Positions 1-6,107 of a stretch of DNA of 11,003 nucleotides are shown here, piece by piece. The position numbers were made by a program, and so were the translations under genes. This DNA is from Pseudomonadota bacterium (GTDB taxonomy: Bacteria > Desulfobacterota > Desulfobacteria > Desulfobacterales > Desulfobacteraceae). How positions within the stretch are numbered: the first letter of the stretch is position 1; each line of letters starts with the position of its first letter. The stretch lies in the NCBI GenBank assembly GCA_018816605.1, contig JAHIVS010000112.1, positions 1-11,003 of the forward strand, read 5' to 3'. The notes beneath the pieces were generated by a model. That model had not been told where the DNA came from and made no database searches. It saw only the letters and a program-made list of their open reading frames with translations.

Positions 1-1
1 C

Positions 2-1537
2 AGCCTAAAGGATATGGACAAGGCTGTCCGCCGAATCCATACGGCCGTGGTCAACAAAGAAAAAATCATGGTTTTCGGGGATTTTGATGCGGACGGAGTG
101 ACCGCCACCGCCCTTGTCCATGAGTTTCTCACCCATGCGGATGCCGATGTAACCTGGTATATTCCCCATCGGATAAAGGAGGGATACAGCCTTCATTTAC
201 CCCATATTGACCTGGCGGTTCAATTGGCAGTAGACCTGATCATAACCGTGGATTGCGGCGTCGGTTCAATTGATGCCGTAAAGGCCGCCCTTCTTGAAGA
301 TATTGACGTTATCATCACCGACCACCATGAACCGGGAGACCTTTTACCCCCCGCCCTGGCAGTCGTCAATCCCAAAAGAAGGGATTGTCCTTCGGGACTT
401 GAATATCTTGCCGGCGTAGGGGTGGCCTTTTATCTGGTCATGGCCCTGAGGAAATATTTCCGAGACCAGGGGGTGTGGAAAGAGATCGATGAGCCAGGTC
501 TTCTGGGATACCTGGATCTTTTTGCCATTGGAACAATAGGCGACATGGTTCCTTTAATCGATGACAATCGGGTGCTGTGCCTGGCCGGATTAAAACAGAT
601 GCAGGCCGGCAGGCGGCCCGGGCTTGTCTCCCTGGCCAACGCCTGCCGGCTTGACGTAAAGCAGCTGGATTCCGACGATATTTCCTATAAACTGGTTCCC
701 AGGATAAATGCAGCAGGACGGATCGCCCATGCCAGAATTTGTGTAAGCCACTTAACGGCGGCCACTCTCCATGATGCCCGGACAACAGCCGGCCTTCTGG
801 ATGAGCTTAACCTCAAACGCCAGCAGATCGAAAAAGAAATTGTCCTGGACATCGAACACCGCATTTTCCGGGATCCGTCTCTTCTGGACCACCATTTGCT
901 GGTCTTGTGTGATGGCAGATGGAATCCTTCTGTTCTGGGCATAGCCGCATCCAGACTCTCCAGAAAATATGTCTGTCCGGTTGTCCTGCTGGCCCATTCA
1001 GACCTGCTGGCCATCGGCTCCTGCAGAAGCATCAACAATATCAATATTCACCAGGCTCTGGCTGAAAATTCCCATCTGCTGGAGCGTTTCGGCGGCCATG
1101 CCATGGCGGCAGGCCTTGCCCTGAAAAAAGAAAACATCGACCTGCTGCGGTCCGGAATTGCCGCCCATCTGAAAACCCACTATATTGAAGAAGATTTTTC
1201 AAAAACCCTTACCATCGATGCCCTGCTGGATATTGAAGACATCACCATTGATCTTGCCAGACAAATTGACCAATTACGGCCCTTTGGCACGGCCAACCCG
1301 GAGCCTGTTTTTGTCTGCAAAAACCTTAAGGTGGTCTCTTCCTATATTATTGGCAATCTTCACAGAAAAATGATATTGCAAACCGCCCACACGACTTCCG
1401 GTCATTGCGTTGAAGCCTTTCACTTTAACTGCAGTAACACAAAGAATCCGCCTGAATACTATGCTCAAATTGCGTTTAAGCTAAAAATCAATAAATTTAA
1501 ACCCGCTGCCGTACAAATAATTATCCAGGATTTTTAG
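2..1537 (+). CDS. recJ: RecJ single-stranded-DNA-specific 5'-3' exonuclease, 5' end cut by window
   Basis: RecJ degrades single-stranded DNA 5' to 3' in the RecF recombination pathway, base excision and mismatch repair. The frame is open from position 2, four codons before the first visible ATG at 14, and the family is about 570 residues, so roughly 50-70 N-terminal residues lie outside the window. Counting from the ATG at 14, the DHH phosphoesterase core is complete: DFDADG (23-28), VDCGVG (79-84), the DHH triad (103-105), VNPKR (118-122), GTIGDMVPL (173-181) and LVPRINAAGRI (227-237). The DHHA1 nucleic-acid-binding part shows GRWNPSVLGIAASRL (301-315) and GGHAMAAG (360-367). The C-terminal OB-fold carries LRPFGTANPEPVF. 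One small oddity is GSCRS near residue 335-339, where most RecJ proteins have GSGRS. Identity is very secure; the true start is not visible. Confidence 0.97.
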   Translation, partial: SLKDMDKAVRRIHTAVVNKEKIMVFGDFDADGVTATALVHEFLTHADADVTWYIPHRIKEGYSLHLPHIDLAVQLAVDLIITVDCGVGSIDAVKAALLEDIDVIITDHHEPGDLLPPALAVVNPKRRDCPSGLEYLAGVGVAFYLVMALRKYFRDQGVWKEIDEPGLLGYLDLFAIGTIGDMVPLIDDNRVLCLAGLKQMQAGRRPGLVSLANACRLDVKQLDSDDISYKLVPRINAAGRIAHARICVSHLTAATLHDARTTAGLLDELNLKRQQIEKEIVLDIEHRIFRDPSLLDHHLLVLCDGRWNPSVLGIAASRLSRKYVCPVVLLAHSDLLAIGSCRSINNINIHQALAENSHLLERFGGHAMAAGLALKKENIDLLRSGIAAHLKTHYIEEDFSKTLTIDALLDIEDITIDLARQIDQLRPFGTANPEPVFVCKNLKVVSSYIIGNLHRKMILQTAHTTSGHCVEAFHFNCSNTKNPPEYYAQIAFKLKINKFKPAAVQIIIQDF

Positions 1538-1546
1538 ATTTTTAGC

Positions 1547-1576
1547 TTGAAAACACACCTGATTTCATACTATAAT
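1547..1576 (+). promoter_or_regulatory. sigma70-like promoter of the small protein at 1624
   Basis: A TTGAAA hexamer at 1547-1552 is followed after 18 bp by a perfect TATAAT at 1571-1576. It starts ten bases after the recJ stop, and transcription would begin near 1583, about 40 nt before the ATG at 1624. An AAGGA ribosome-binding site lies at 1612-1616. The surrounding gap is very AT-rich, as expected for a promoter. The gene at 1624 is therefore probably expressed independently of recJ. Confidence 0.6.
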
Positions 1577-1623
1577 ATCTGCTTAGCATTTAATATTTTT
1601 TTGTTTACTTTAAGGATACTTCA

Positions 1624-2049
1624 ATGGCCAAAATATTTTATACCGGAAACAGAGAAGCCAAGCTTCTTTCTAAAATCGAATCCTCAAAAGAACGGGAAAG
1701 AATCAAAACCATCGGCATTATCCGGGATAACATTGATGTGTTCAGCAACAAAGTATCCATGAAGCTCATTGAATCCGGACTGGTCGAAACTGTCAGCAAA
1801 TCAAGTGTCCAGAACCAGATTGTCCGCTGCCTGGATAATCTGTGCAAATCAGAGGATTTTGATGTTGATTATATGGTGGCACCCTTTCGGACCCTTATCT
1901 CCAATCCCAACATCGCAAGTCTTTATCTGACGGCCTTTATCGTGGAAAAATTACTGGACCACAAGGATGTTGTTGATGTCTACGGCAGCGACGAAGACAT
2001 TTACTTCTGCGTTCAAAAAGAGCTGAACAAACTCATGGCAGACAATTAG
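1624..2049 (+). CDS. Small soluble protein of unknown function (141 aa)
   Basis: I do not recognise this family. The 141-residue product has no signal peptide, membrane segment or cysteine-rich metal site. It is charged and probably mostly helical: a basic/acidic N-terminal third containing SSKERERIKT, a middle with many hydrophobic residues spaced as in helices, and a C-terminus ending in LNKLMADN. The start at 1624 is supported by AAGGA seven bases upstream and by the TTGAAA-18-TATAAT promoter just before it. It stands alone between recJ and the convergent nickel transporter operon. It is probably a real gene because of its promoter, Shine-Dalgarno site and protein-like composition. Nothing in the sequence links it to RecJ function beyond adjacency. 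Confidence 0.8.
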   Translation: MAKIFYTGNREAKLLSKIESSKERERIKTIGIIRDNIDVFSNKVSMKLIESGLVETVSKSSVQNQIVRCLDNLCKSEDFDVDYMVAPFRTLISNPNIASLYLTAFIVEKLLDHKDVVDVYGSDEDIYFCVQKELNKLMADN

Positions 2050-2054
2050 CGCCA

Positions 2055-2084
2055 GAAATTTCCCCTCGGAAGGGTTTCCTTTTA
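2055..2084 (+). terminator. Weak possible terminator between convergent genes
   Basis: CCCT (2063-2066) pairs with AGGG (2071-2074) around a CGGA loop. The outer GAAA (2055-2058) can pair with TTTC (2075-2078) across a four-base bulge, and a CTTTT run follows at 2079-2083. It would end transcription of the gene at 1624, but the stem is short and interrupted. On the other strand there is no T-run, so it is not a convincing terminator for nikO. Confidence 0.3.
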
Positions 2085-2106
2085 AACATGCCATAATTCG
2101 GCGGGT

Positions 2107-2856
2107 CTATTTATGAACGTGGGGATGTTTTCCATGTTTATGGATGTGTTCATGGCGATGGATGTGAATTTCATCGTCTGTTAGGATTTTCCCATTTTCC
2201 ATTGAAAAAACCTTGTCCGTCACAGCATTGAGAAAATCAAACTCGTGGGAAATCACAAAATAGGTAATATCCAGATGATTTAAAATATAAACCAGTTTTT
2301 GTTTAACCGCTGGATCCAGGCCGGCCGTGGGTTCATCCAGCAGCAGAATCTCAGGGGACATGGCCAGAACGGCTGCCAGGGCCACCAACCTTTTTTGCCC
2401 TCCGCTCAACCGATGGGTCACACTCTGTTCAAACGCCCCAATACCCAGATCTTTAAGAATTTTTCTAGAGACACCAATGGCCTGCTGGCGTGAATATCCC
2501 AGATTCAGCGGTCCAAATGCCACATCGTCCAGAACCGTGGGGCAAAAAAGCTGATCATCCGAGTCCTGAAACAAAAGCCCTACCTTGGTTCGGATACGGG
2601 TAAAATCCCTTTGGGTTTCCATGGGGCTCCCCAGCACCTCAATACCCCCATGTTCGGGTTTACAAAGCCCCATAATGGTATGCAGCAGCGTTGTTTTACC
2701 GCTGCCGTTGGGTGCCATCATTCCGATCCGGTCTTTTGCCTTTATATCAAGATTGAGGCCGTCCAATACCTTTTTGTCGGATCCGGGGTATGAAAATGAA
2801 ATATTTTCAAGCCGGATAATGCTGGGTCTGTCTTCGGGCATCATGGGTGTATTCAT
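2107..2856 (-). CDS. nikO: Nickel/cobalt ECF transporter ATPase (NikO/CbiO) with His-rich tail
   Basis: This is the ATP-hydrolysing subunit of an energy-coupling-factor metal importer, on the cytoplasmic face bound to NikQ. All ABC ATPase motifs are present: Walker A APNGSGKT (48-55), Q-loop LLFQD (94-98) followed by DDQLF typical of CbiO, signature LSGGQ (150-154), Walker B LLLDEP (171-176) and H-loop histidine 204. Two oddities: the first glycine of Walker A is alanine (Ala48), and the last 19 residues carry nine histidines (231, 233, 235, 237, 239, 241, 244, 246, 248), nearly every second position, suggesting a metal-binding tail. The ATG at 2856 overlaps the nikQ stop by four bases (ATGA), implying translational coupling. 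Assignment to nickel rather than cobalt rests on the neighbouring NikK and NikL; by sequence alone it could be called CbiO. Confidence 0.95.
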   Translation of the reverse strand: MNTPMMPEDRPSIIRLENISFSYPGSDKKVLDGLNLDIKAKDRIGMMAPNGSGKTTLLHTIMGLCKPEHGGIEVLGSPMETQRDFTRIRTKVGLLFQDSDDQLFCPTVLDDVAFGPLNLGYSRQQAIGVSRKILKDLGIGAFEQSVTHRLSGGQKRLVALAAVLAMSPEILLLDEPTAGLDPAVKQKLVYILNHLDITYFVISHEFDFLNAVTDKVFSMENGKILTDDEIHIHRHEHIHKHGKHPHVHK

Positions 2857-3608
2857 ATCCAGGTTAGTTCAATTGCGACAAGCCCTGTGCCTGCCAGTAT
2901 CATTGCGCTTAAAAACAGCAAGTTTAACCTATTGGGAGGGTAGACGTCAAGACTATGGAACTTTTGGTTAAACCCGCGGCAGCGCATGGCCTGATAAACC
3001 CGTTTGGCCCTCAAGGACGCCCTGACAAAAAGCATACCCGCAAGGAATGCATAGGTCCGATAGGAATGGAGATTGGTTTTGGGTGTAAATCCCCTGAAGG
3101 ATGCCGCCCGCAGCAATCGTGTATATTCTTCCTGGATAACGGCAATATAGCGATAGGTCATGAGCAGCAAAAAAACCAGTTTGTCCGGTACCTTCAGCTG
3201 GTGAAGACCGGATCCAAGCGCTGCAATGGGCATGGTGGCCAACAATGCTGAAAACACCAATAAAATGGCAATGGATTTAAGGGTGATCTTGGCACTTAGC
3301 AGGATACCGGGATAGGAAACAGTCAAAAATTTATACTCAAAAACAAGGGTTCCGCCAAAGGTAAGGGGCAGAAAAATCCAAAACATCAAAAGAAACCAGA
3401 ACAAAGGTTTCAGTCTTTTGACAACCTCCTTTAGTGGCAATTGTGCAACAAGAATCAACACACAAGCAAGCGCCAGATAGCCGGCTGCAACCACAAGATT
3501 GTCACACGATGCCGCTGCAACAGAGATAAAGCAAGCGGCCAGAATCCGGATTTTCGGGTCCAGGCCATGGATAGGAGAACTGCCGTCGCAAAGGGGATTC
3601 TCAAGCAT
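2853..3608 (-). CDS. nikQ: Nickel/cobalt ECF transporter membrane coupling protein (NikQ/CbiQ, EcfT family)
   Basis: The 251-residue product is the transmembrane coupling subunit that links the substrate-binding membrane protein NikM to the ATPase NikO. Hydrophobic segments fall near residues 22-56, 68-84, 101-131, 143-157 and 227-247. The two cytoplasmic Ala-Arg-Gly coupling signatures of the EcfT/CbiQ family are visible as RAASFRG (167-173) and AMRCRG (207-212). These dock into the ATPase dimer. The N-terminus SPIHGLDPKIRIL matches the usual CbiQ start, where a conserved 'HxLDPR/K' turn precedes the first membrane helix. The start codon at 3608 overlaps the end of nikL by eight bases and the stop overlaps nikO by four. 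Family assignment is firm; metal specificity comes only from context. Confidence 0.95.
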   Translation of the reverse strand: MLENPLCDGSSPIHGLDPKIRILAACFISVAAASCDNLVVAAGYLALACVLILVAQLPLKEVVKRLKPLFWFLLMFWIFLPLTFGGTLVFEYKFLTVSYPGILLSAKITLKSIAILLVFSALLATMPIAALGSGLHQLKVPDKLVFLLLMTYRYIAVIQEEYTRLLRAASFRGFTPKTNLHSYRTYAFLAGMLFVRASLRAKRVYQAMRCRGFNQKFHSLDVYPPNRLNLLFLSAMILAGTGLVAIELTWI

Positions 3609-4086
3609 TCCGCCGGCCTTTTTTTCTTCTTTTCACCACAGACACCAAAAATGCCAATACAAATATTGCGGCAATGCCGGCTGCTATCCGTGCCAGGGAG
3701 GGACTTTTTTCAAGGGATTGTTTCTGGGCCATCTTGTCCTTTAAATTTTCAGGACTGGATTCCTGAAAAAGCTCATCGTGGGGAAGGGTCCACTGTCCGG
3801 AATGGCCGGTTCCGGCGTTCAGTTCCAGGATCAGATCGGAATCCGGGACCTTGGCAAGTACAAACGAGTACAGACCCTGGGTGTCGGTGATTCCCTGGTG
3901 AACAAGAATTCCATTGGGCGTCTTCACAGTGAGGGTACAATTTTTGGCAGGCCGGTCTGACCCGAAACTGCCTTCCACATGAATCTGCCCTTGTTCCACC
4001 CAGGCAAAAACAATCACCTTGTGGGCCAGGGCCGCTGTGGCGGACATGAAAAAGACCAGGGCGATGAGGATACTCATTTTTTTCAT
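3601..4086 (-). CDS. nikL: NikL-like exported, membrane-anchored subunit of nickel ECF transporter
   Basis: The chosen start (MKKMSILI, 4086) gives 161 residues, overlaps the nikM stop by four bases (ATGA) and has AAGG eight bases upstream. A longer frame exists from 4152 but would begin inside nikM and put 22 polar residues before the signal peptide. Residues 1-21 are a signal peptide ending ALA, so the predicted mature protein starts with His22 (HKVIVFAW). A periplasmic beta-rich domain follows (about 22-110, with GQIHVEGSF and TDTQGLYSF, resembling an Ig-like or carboxypeptidase-regulatory fold). A linker then leads to one membrane helix (about 132-151) and a basic tail, KRRKKGRR. In nickel ECF systems of the NikKMLQO type, NikL takes the place of CbiN/NikN beside NikM. 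The assignment rests on topology and position; sequence conservation in this subunit is low. Confidence 0.75.
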   Translation of the reverse strand: MKKMSILIALVFFMSATAALAHKVIVFAWVEQGQIHVEGSFGSDRPAKNCTLTVKTPNGILVHQGITDTQGLYSFVLAKVPDSDLILELNAGTGHSGQWTLPHDELFQESSPENLKDKMAQKQSLEKSPSLARIAAGIAAIFVLAFLVSVVKRRKKGRRNA

Positions 4087-4700
4087 TTGCGTGACCTTGA
4101 TTTTCTGAGCGGTATAATTTCCGGGTATACTTTCAAAAGAAAAGAGACGCAAAACCCGGTTATTATCCCCTCAATAACCATCACCGGCACATGGGCAGAT
4201 ATAATGGCAATGCAGGTTTTTAAAAAATCTTCATCGGTAAACCACAGGGCGACGGCCATGAACAATGAAGACAATCCTATTGAGACAAATCCGGCCAGAA
4301 ATCCGGCCACAAAGGTCAGGCGTGAAGATTTGCCCAATAGCGGCAAAAACAGAAAGTGAACCAGCACCGCCGGAACCGCCATGACCACGGCATTGGCCCC
4401 CAGGGCGGTTAACCCGCCGTATTGAAAGAACAAGGATTGCAAAACCAGGGCTGTCACAATTGCCGGAAAAGCAGCCATCCCCAGCAGCAGCCCCACCACT
4501 CCGTTTAAGATCAAATGAACGCTCACAGGCCCGATATTCACATGGATCAAGGATGCCACAAAAAAAGCCGATGCCAGAATGGCCACATGGACCATTTGGT
4601 CATAGTCGAGTTTTTTCAAGCCCAGGGCTGTGCCGACAAGGGTAATGCCAGCACCGGCGGCCAGTACCTGACCGGATAAAACGCCTTCGGAAATATGCAT
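4083..4700 (-). CDS. nikM: Nickel/cobalt ECF transporter substrate-specific protein (NikM/CbiM)
   Basis: This 205-residue integral membrane protein is the metal-binding S component. It begins MHISEGVLS, the family hallmark: in solved NikM structures the free N-terminal amine and His2 coordinate the metal together with a histidine in the next conserved loop. Here the equivalents are His2 and most likely His62 in SVHLILNG, with His53 in LIHVNIGP close by. About six or seven hydrophobic segments follow, ending in IEGIITGFCVSFLLKVYPE and a basic tail. Because the N-terminal methionine is functional, the start at 4700 is certain. It lies three bases after the nikK stop, and its own stop overlaps the nikL ATG. 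Nickel is favoured over cobalt because nikK and nikL, not cbiN, are its neighbours. Confidence 0.95.
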   Translation of the reverse strand: MHISEGVLSGQVLAAGAGITLVGTALGLKKLDYDQMVHVAILASAFFVASLIHVNIGPVSVHLILNGVVGLLLGMAAFPAIVTALVLQSLFFQYGGLTALGANAVVMAVPAVLVHFLFLPLLGKSSRLTFVAGFLAGFVSIGLSSLFMAVALWFTDEDFLKTCIAIISAHVPVMVIEGIITGFCVSFLLKVYPEIIPLRKSRSRK

Positions 4701-4703
4701 GAT

Positions 4704-5504
4704 TTATTTTTTTTCCTGCCAGTTTTCAAACTTTACCCAAAGAACCGCTCCGAGCTCTATATCCTTTTTTTCCCCGTTGTGCATCATTTTTTTGTCCGAT
4801 GTGGAAAGGGCGGCAAAGCCCCACCAGCCGGAGACCGGCGCACAATAGGAGAAAACACCGTTTTGATCGGCTTTAATGGTCTGGGTAATCATATAATCTG
4901 TCGGAGCCACGGCTGTTTTGTTTTGATTATAAAATTCTATCTCTACCTCGGCATGGGGAACAGGCTTGCCATCCAGCTTGACGATCCCCTGGAACAGATT
5001 CCCGGCATAAAGGCCAAAGGGTCTGGTCAAGGGGATAATCTCGGTCTTTAACCCCAGTTCTTCATCCCATCCGCTGTCATCGCCAAAGGCGGCTACAATG
5101 GTTTTGGTCGTGTGAATGATAAAACAATCTTCAGCAGGTTCCCAATAGGCTTCGGGTTCCATGACAAAAACATGGGCCCCCGGTCTTTTAACGGGAAATT
5201 CCAGGGCCCAGGCCGGTTTGTCCATGATGGTCAAAGGCCCAAGGGCTTCGATCAGATCCTGCTTCTTTCCATTCATGACCACAAAAAAAGCCTTGGGCTT
5301 GACCAATTCCATGCCAATGATTTCAAAGGGATGGGAAAAGGAAAGGGTGAGTTTAATCTCCCGTTTCTCGTTTTGCATGATCATATTGTCCGAGGGAATC
5401 ACCATCCCGTAATGGGCCGGGCTATTTTCGGCAAAAACAAAGGCCAGGGCCAGGGTCAACAGTGTTATCCTTGAAATCCTGGATCTCATTTTTATAAATT
5501 TCAT
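4704..5504 (-). CDS. nikK: NikK-like exported DUF4198 protein of nickel ECF transporter
   Basis: The 266-residue product belongs to the DUF4198 family, periplasmic proteins encoded with NikMLQO-type nickel importers. The start at 5504 is chosen over an in-frame ATG at 5612 because AAGGAG (5511-5516) sits six bases upstream and the protein then begins directly with a signal peptide (residues 1-30, hydrophobic core TLLTLALAFVFA). The 36 extra codons would run through an intrinsic terminator and stem-loops. Cleavage after SPA would expose His31 (HYGMVIPSD), though cleavage after FVFA, leaving five residues before His31, is also possible. The rest is beta-rich, with FSHPFEIIGM, PLTRPFGLYAGN and the DGKPVPHAEVEIEF repeat-like strand near the middle, ending GAVLWVKFENW. 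First gene of the transporter operon, three bases from nikM. A role in periplasmic metal delivery is inferred from context. Confidence 0.85.
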   Translation of the reverse strand: MKFIKMRSRISRITLLTLALAFVFAENSPAHYGMVIPSDNMIMQNEKREIKLTLSFSHPFEIIGMELVKPKAFFVVMNGKKQDLIEALGPLTIMDKPAWALEFPVKRPGAHVFVMEPEAYWEPAEDCFIIHTTKTIVAAFGDDSGWDEELGLKTEIIPLTRPFGLYAGNLFQGIVKLDGKPVPHAEVEIEFYNQNKTAVAPTDYMITQTIKADQNGVFSYCAPVSGWWGFAALSTSDKKMMHNGEKKDIELGAVLWVKFENWQEKK

Positions 5505-5510
5505 TTTGTT

Positions 5511-5516
5511 CTCCTT
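5511..5516 (-). promoter_or_regulatory. Shine-Dalgarno site of nikK, directly after leader terminator
   Basis: AAGGAG, six bases before the ATG at 5504. It decides the nikK start. It begins at the base after the T-tract of the intrinsic terminator at 5517-5562, so the terminator and the translation start are packed together without spacer. Confidence 0.8.
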
Positions 5517-5562
5517 AAAATAAAAAACCACAAAAGGTCCGGATAAAAGCCTTCGTGGTTTT
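5517..5562 (-). terminator. Intrinsic terminator in the nikK leader
   Basis: Read on the - strand, AAAACCAC (5562-5555) pairs with GUGGUUUU (5531-5524). The stem continues inward through a G-U pair to AAGG (5553-5550) with CCUU (5537-5534), around a 12-nt loop CUUUUAUCCGGA. The 3' side runs into a tract of six U, one A and four U (5527-5517). This is a textbook rho-independent terminator. It stops one base before the nikK Shine-Dalgarno site, so transcription ending here would silence the whole nik operon unless read-through is allowed. It could additionally end transcripts coming from ydbL. Confidence 0.85.
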
Positions 5563-5695
5563 ATTAATCTGGATATTGTTCCAATGGCCTCCCGGAGGCA
5601 ACCCATCGGCATTGTATTTTCTCTGGTTTGACATCCTGTCGGACTTCAGTCCGAATTCTCAGGTTTTACCTAACCTGTTCTTGGTGTTGTGTCAA
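5517..5695 (-). promoter_or_regulatory. Candidate structured leader RNA (riboswitch/attenuator) of the nik operon
   Basis: Nearly all of the 223-nt gap between ydbL and nikK folds on the - strand. UUGACA (5695-5690) pairs perfectly with UGUCAA (5633-5628), enclosing two hairpins: CAGGUU/AACCUG with a 6-nt loop (5677-5660), and UCGGAC/GUCCGA with a UGAA loop (5654-5639). Downstream, CCGAUGG (5609-5603) pairs with CCAUUGG (5587-5581; one G-U pair) around an inner CCUC/GAGG hairpin (5598-5588). The terminator at 5562-5517 follows. CGGAC in the terminator loop (5541-5537) repeats the 5' strand of the second hairpin, so its 3' strand GUCCG (5644-5640) can pair with either; the second choice would disrupt the terminator. 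The stems are seen; ligand, switching and function are inferred. No B12 box or c-di-GMP core is present. The promoter is not clear. Confidence 0.55.
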
Positions 5696-5727
5696 TGTGG
5701 AATCTGATGCTGTGTATATTCTTTGGC

Positions 5728-6099
5728 CTATTTTTTGACCCAGGACCCGTCGGCCTTCTGGATGTATTCTCCTGGAATTGCCCGCTCGGCAAGTGTCATG
5801 GCCCGGCGTTTTTCCACCAAATCCAGAGTGGTTCCCTGCTGTTGGGCTATCTGGGCATAGACAGCCTTTCTGTCGGCATTTTCACTGGCCACAATCTCTT
5901 CCTGGCTCTTTTGATCTGTGACAAAGGCAAGATAGCCCTGGTTATCTTCCCCCACAAGACCCTGGGCTTTGAGCTCGACAATGGCAGGCAGACGCTGTTT
6001 CATGCGTTCCTTGATTCCTTGGGCTCCGGATGTGGCAACCAAAACCATTAAACTGAGAAAAACCAGTATCATTACAGAACGGGTAATTTTATTTTTCAT
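5728..6099 (-). CDS. ydbL: YdbL family (DUF1318) periplasmic protein
   Basis: The 123-residue product has a signal peptide (residues 1 to about 26, core VMILVFLSLMVLVA, ending SGA) and a DUF1318/YdbL domain. Diagnostic stretches are AQGLVGEDNQGYLAF, the NADRKAVYAQIAQQQ helix, and the C-terminal ERAIPGEYIQKADGSWVKK, which closely parallels the end of E. coli YdbL. In E. coli, YdbL is a periplasmic protein that modulates the YdbH-YnbE inter-membrane bridge. Start at 6099 has a strong AGGAGG site five bases upstream. It is the last gene of the ydbH-ynbE-ydbL set, eight bases after ynbE. No terminator is seen directly after its stop; the first one downstream is the nikK leader terminator. Confidence 0.92.
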   Translation of the reverse strand: MKNKITRSVMILVFLSLMVLVATSGAQGIKERMKQRLPAIVELKAQGLVGEDNQGYLAFVTDQKSQEEIVASENADRKAVYAQIAQQQGTTLDLVEKRRAMTLAERAIPGEYIQKADGSWVKK

Positions 6100-6107
6100 T
6101 TTTCCTC

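Noticed and set aside
1547..1762. 71-residue open frame overlapping the start of the gene at 1624
   Set aside because: It starts inside the promoter region, has no ribosome-binding site and is out of frame with the better-supported gene.
3441..3890. 149-residue + strand open frame opposite nikQ/nikL
   Set aside because: It is a shadow of two well-identified genes, with the odd composition typical of antisense frames.
4087..4152. Longer nikL start at 4152
   Set aside because: It lies well inside nikM and would bury the signal peptide; the ATGA overlap at 4083-4086 is the usual coupling arrangement.
5505..5612. N-terminal extension of nikK from an ATG at 5612
   Set aside because: It would translate through the stem-loops and terminator, has no ribosome-binding site, and puts 36 polar or basic residues before a good signal peptide; AAGGAG marks the start at 5504.
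5667..5695. TTGACA at 5695-5690 as a promoter -35 box for nikK
   Set aside because: The hexamer is perfect, but at 17 bp the -10 (TAGGTA) has only about two consensus matches; the hexamer also pairs perfectly with UGUCAA downstream. Kept only as an alternative.
5505..5727. Cobalamin riboswitch or c-di-GMP-I (GEMM) riboswitch in the nik leader
   Set aside because: Fragments such as GCCUCCGG, GGGUUGCC and CAAACC recall GEMM, and CbiM-type operons often carry B12 riboswitches, but the B12 box and the GEMM core are not present in the right order and the stems do not fit. A covariance-model search would settle it.
5505..5727. NikR operator
   Set aside because: No GTATGA-N16-TCATAC or GTGTTAC-type inverted repeat is seen; the only clear palindrome is CAGGTT-N6-AACCTG.
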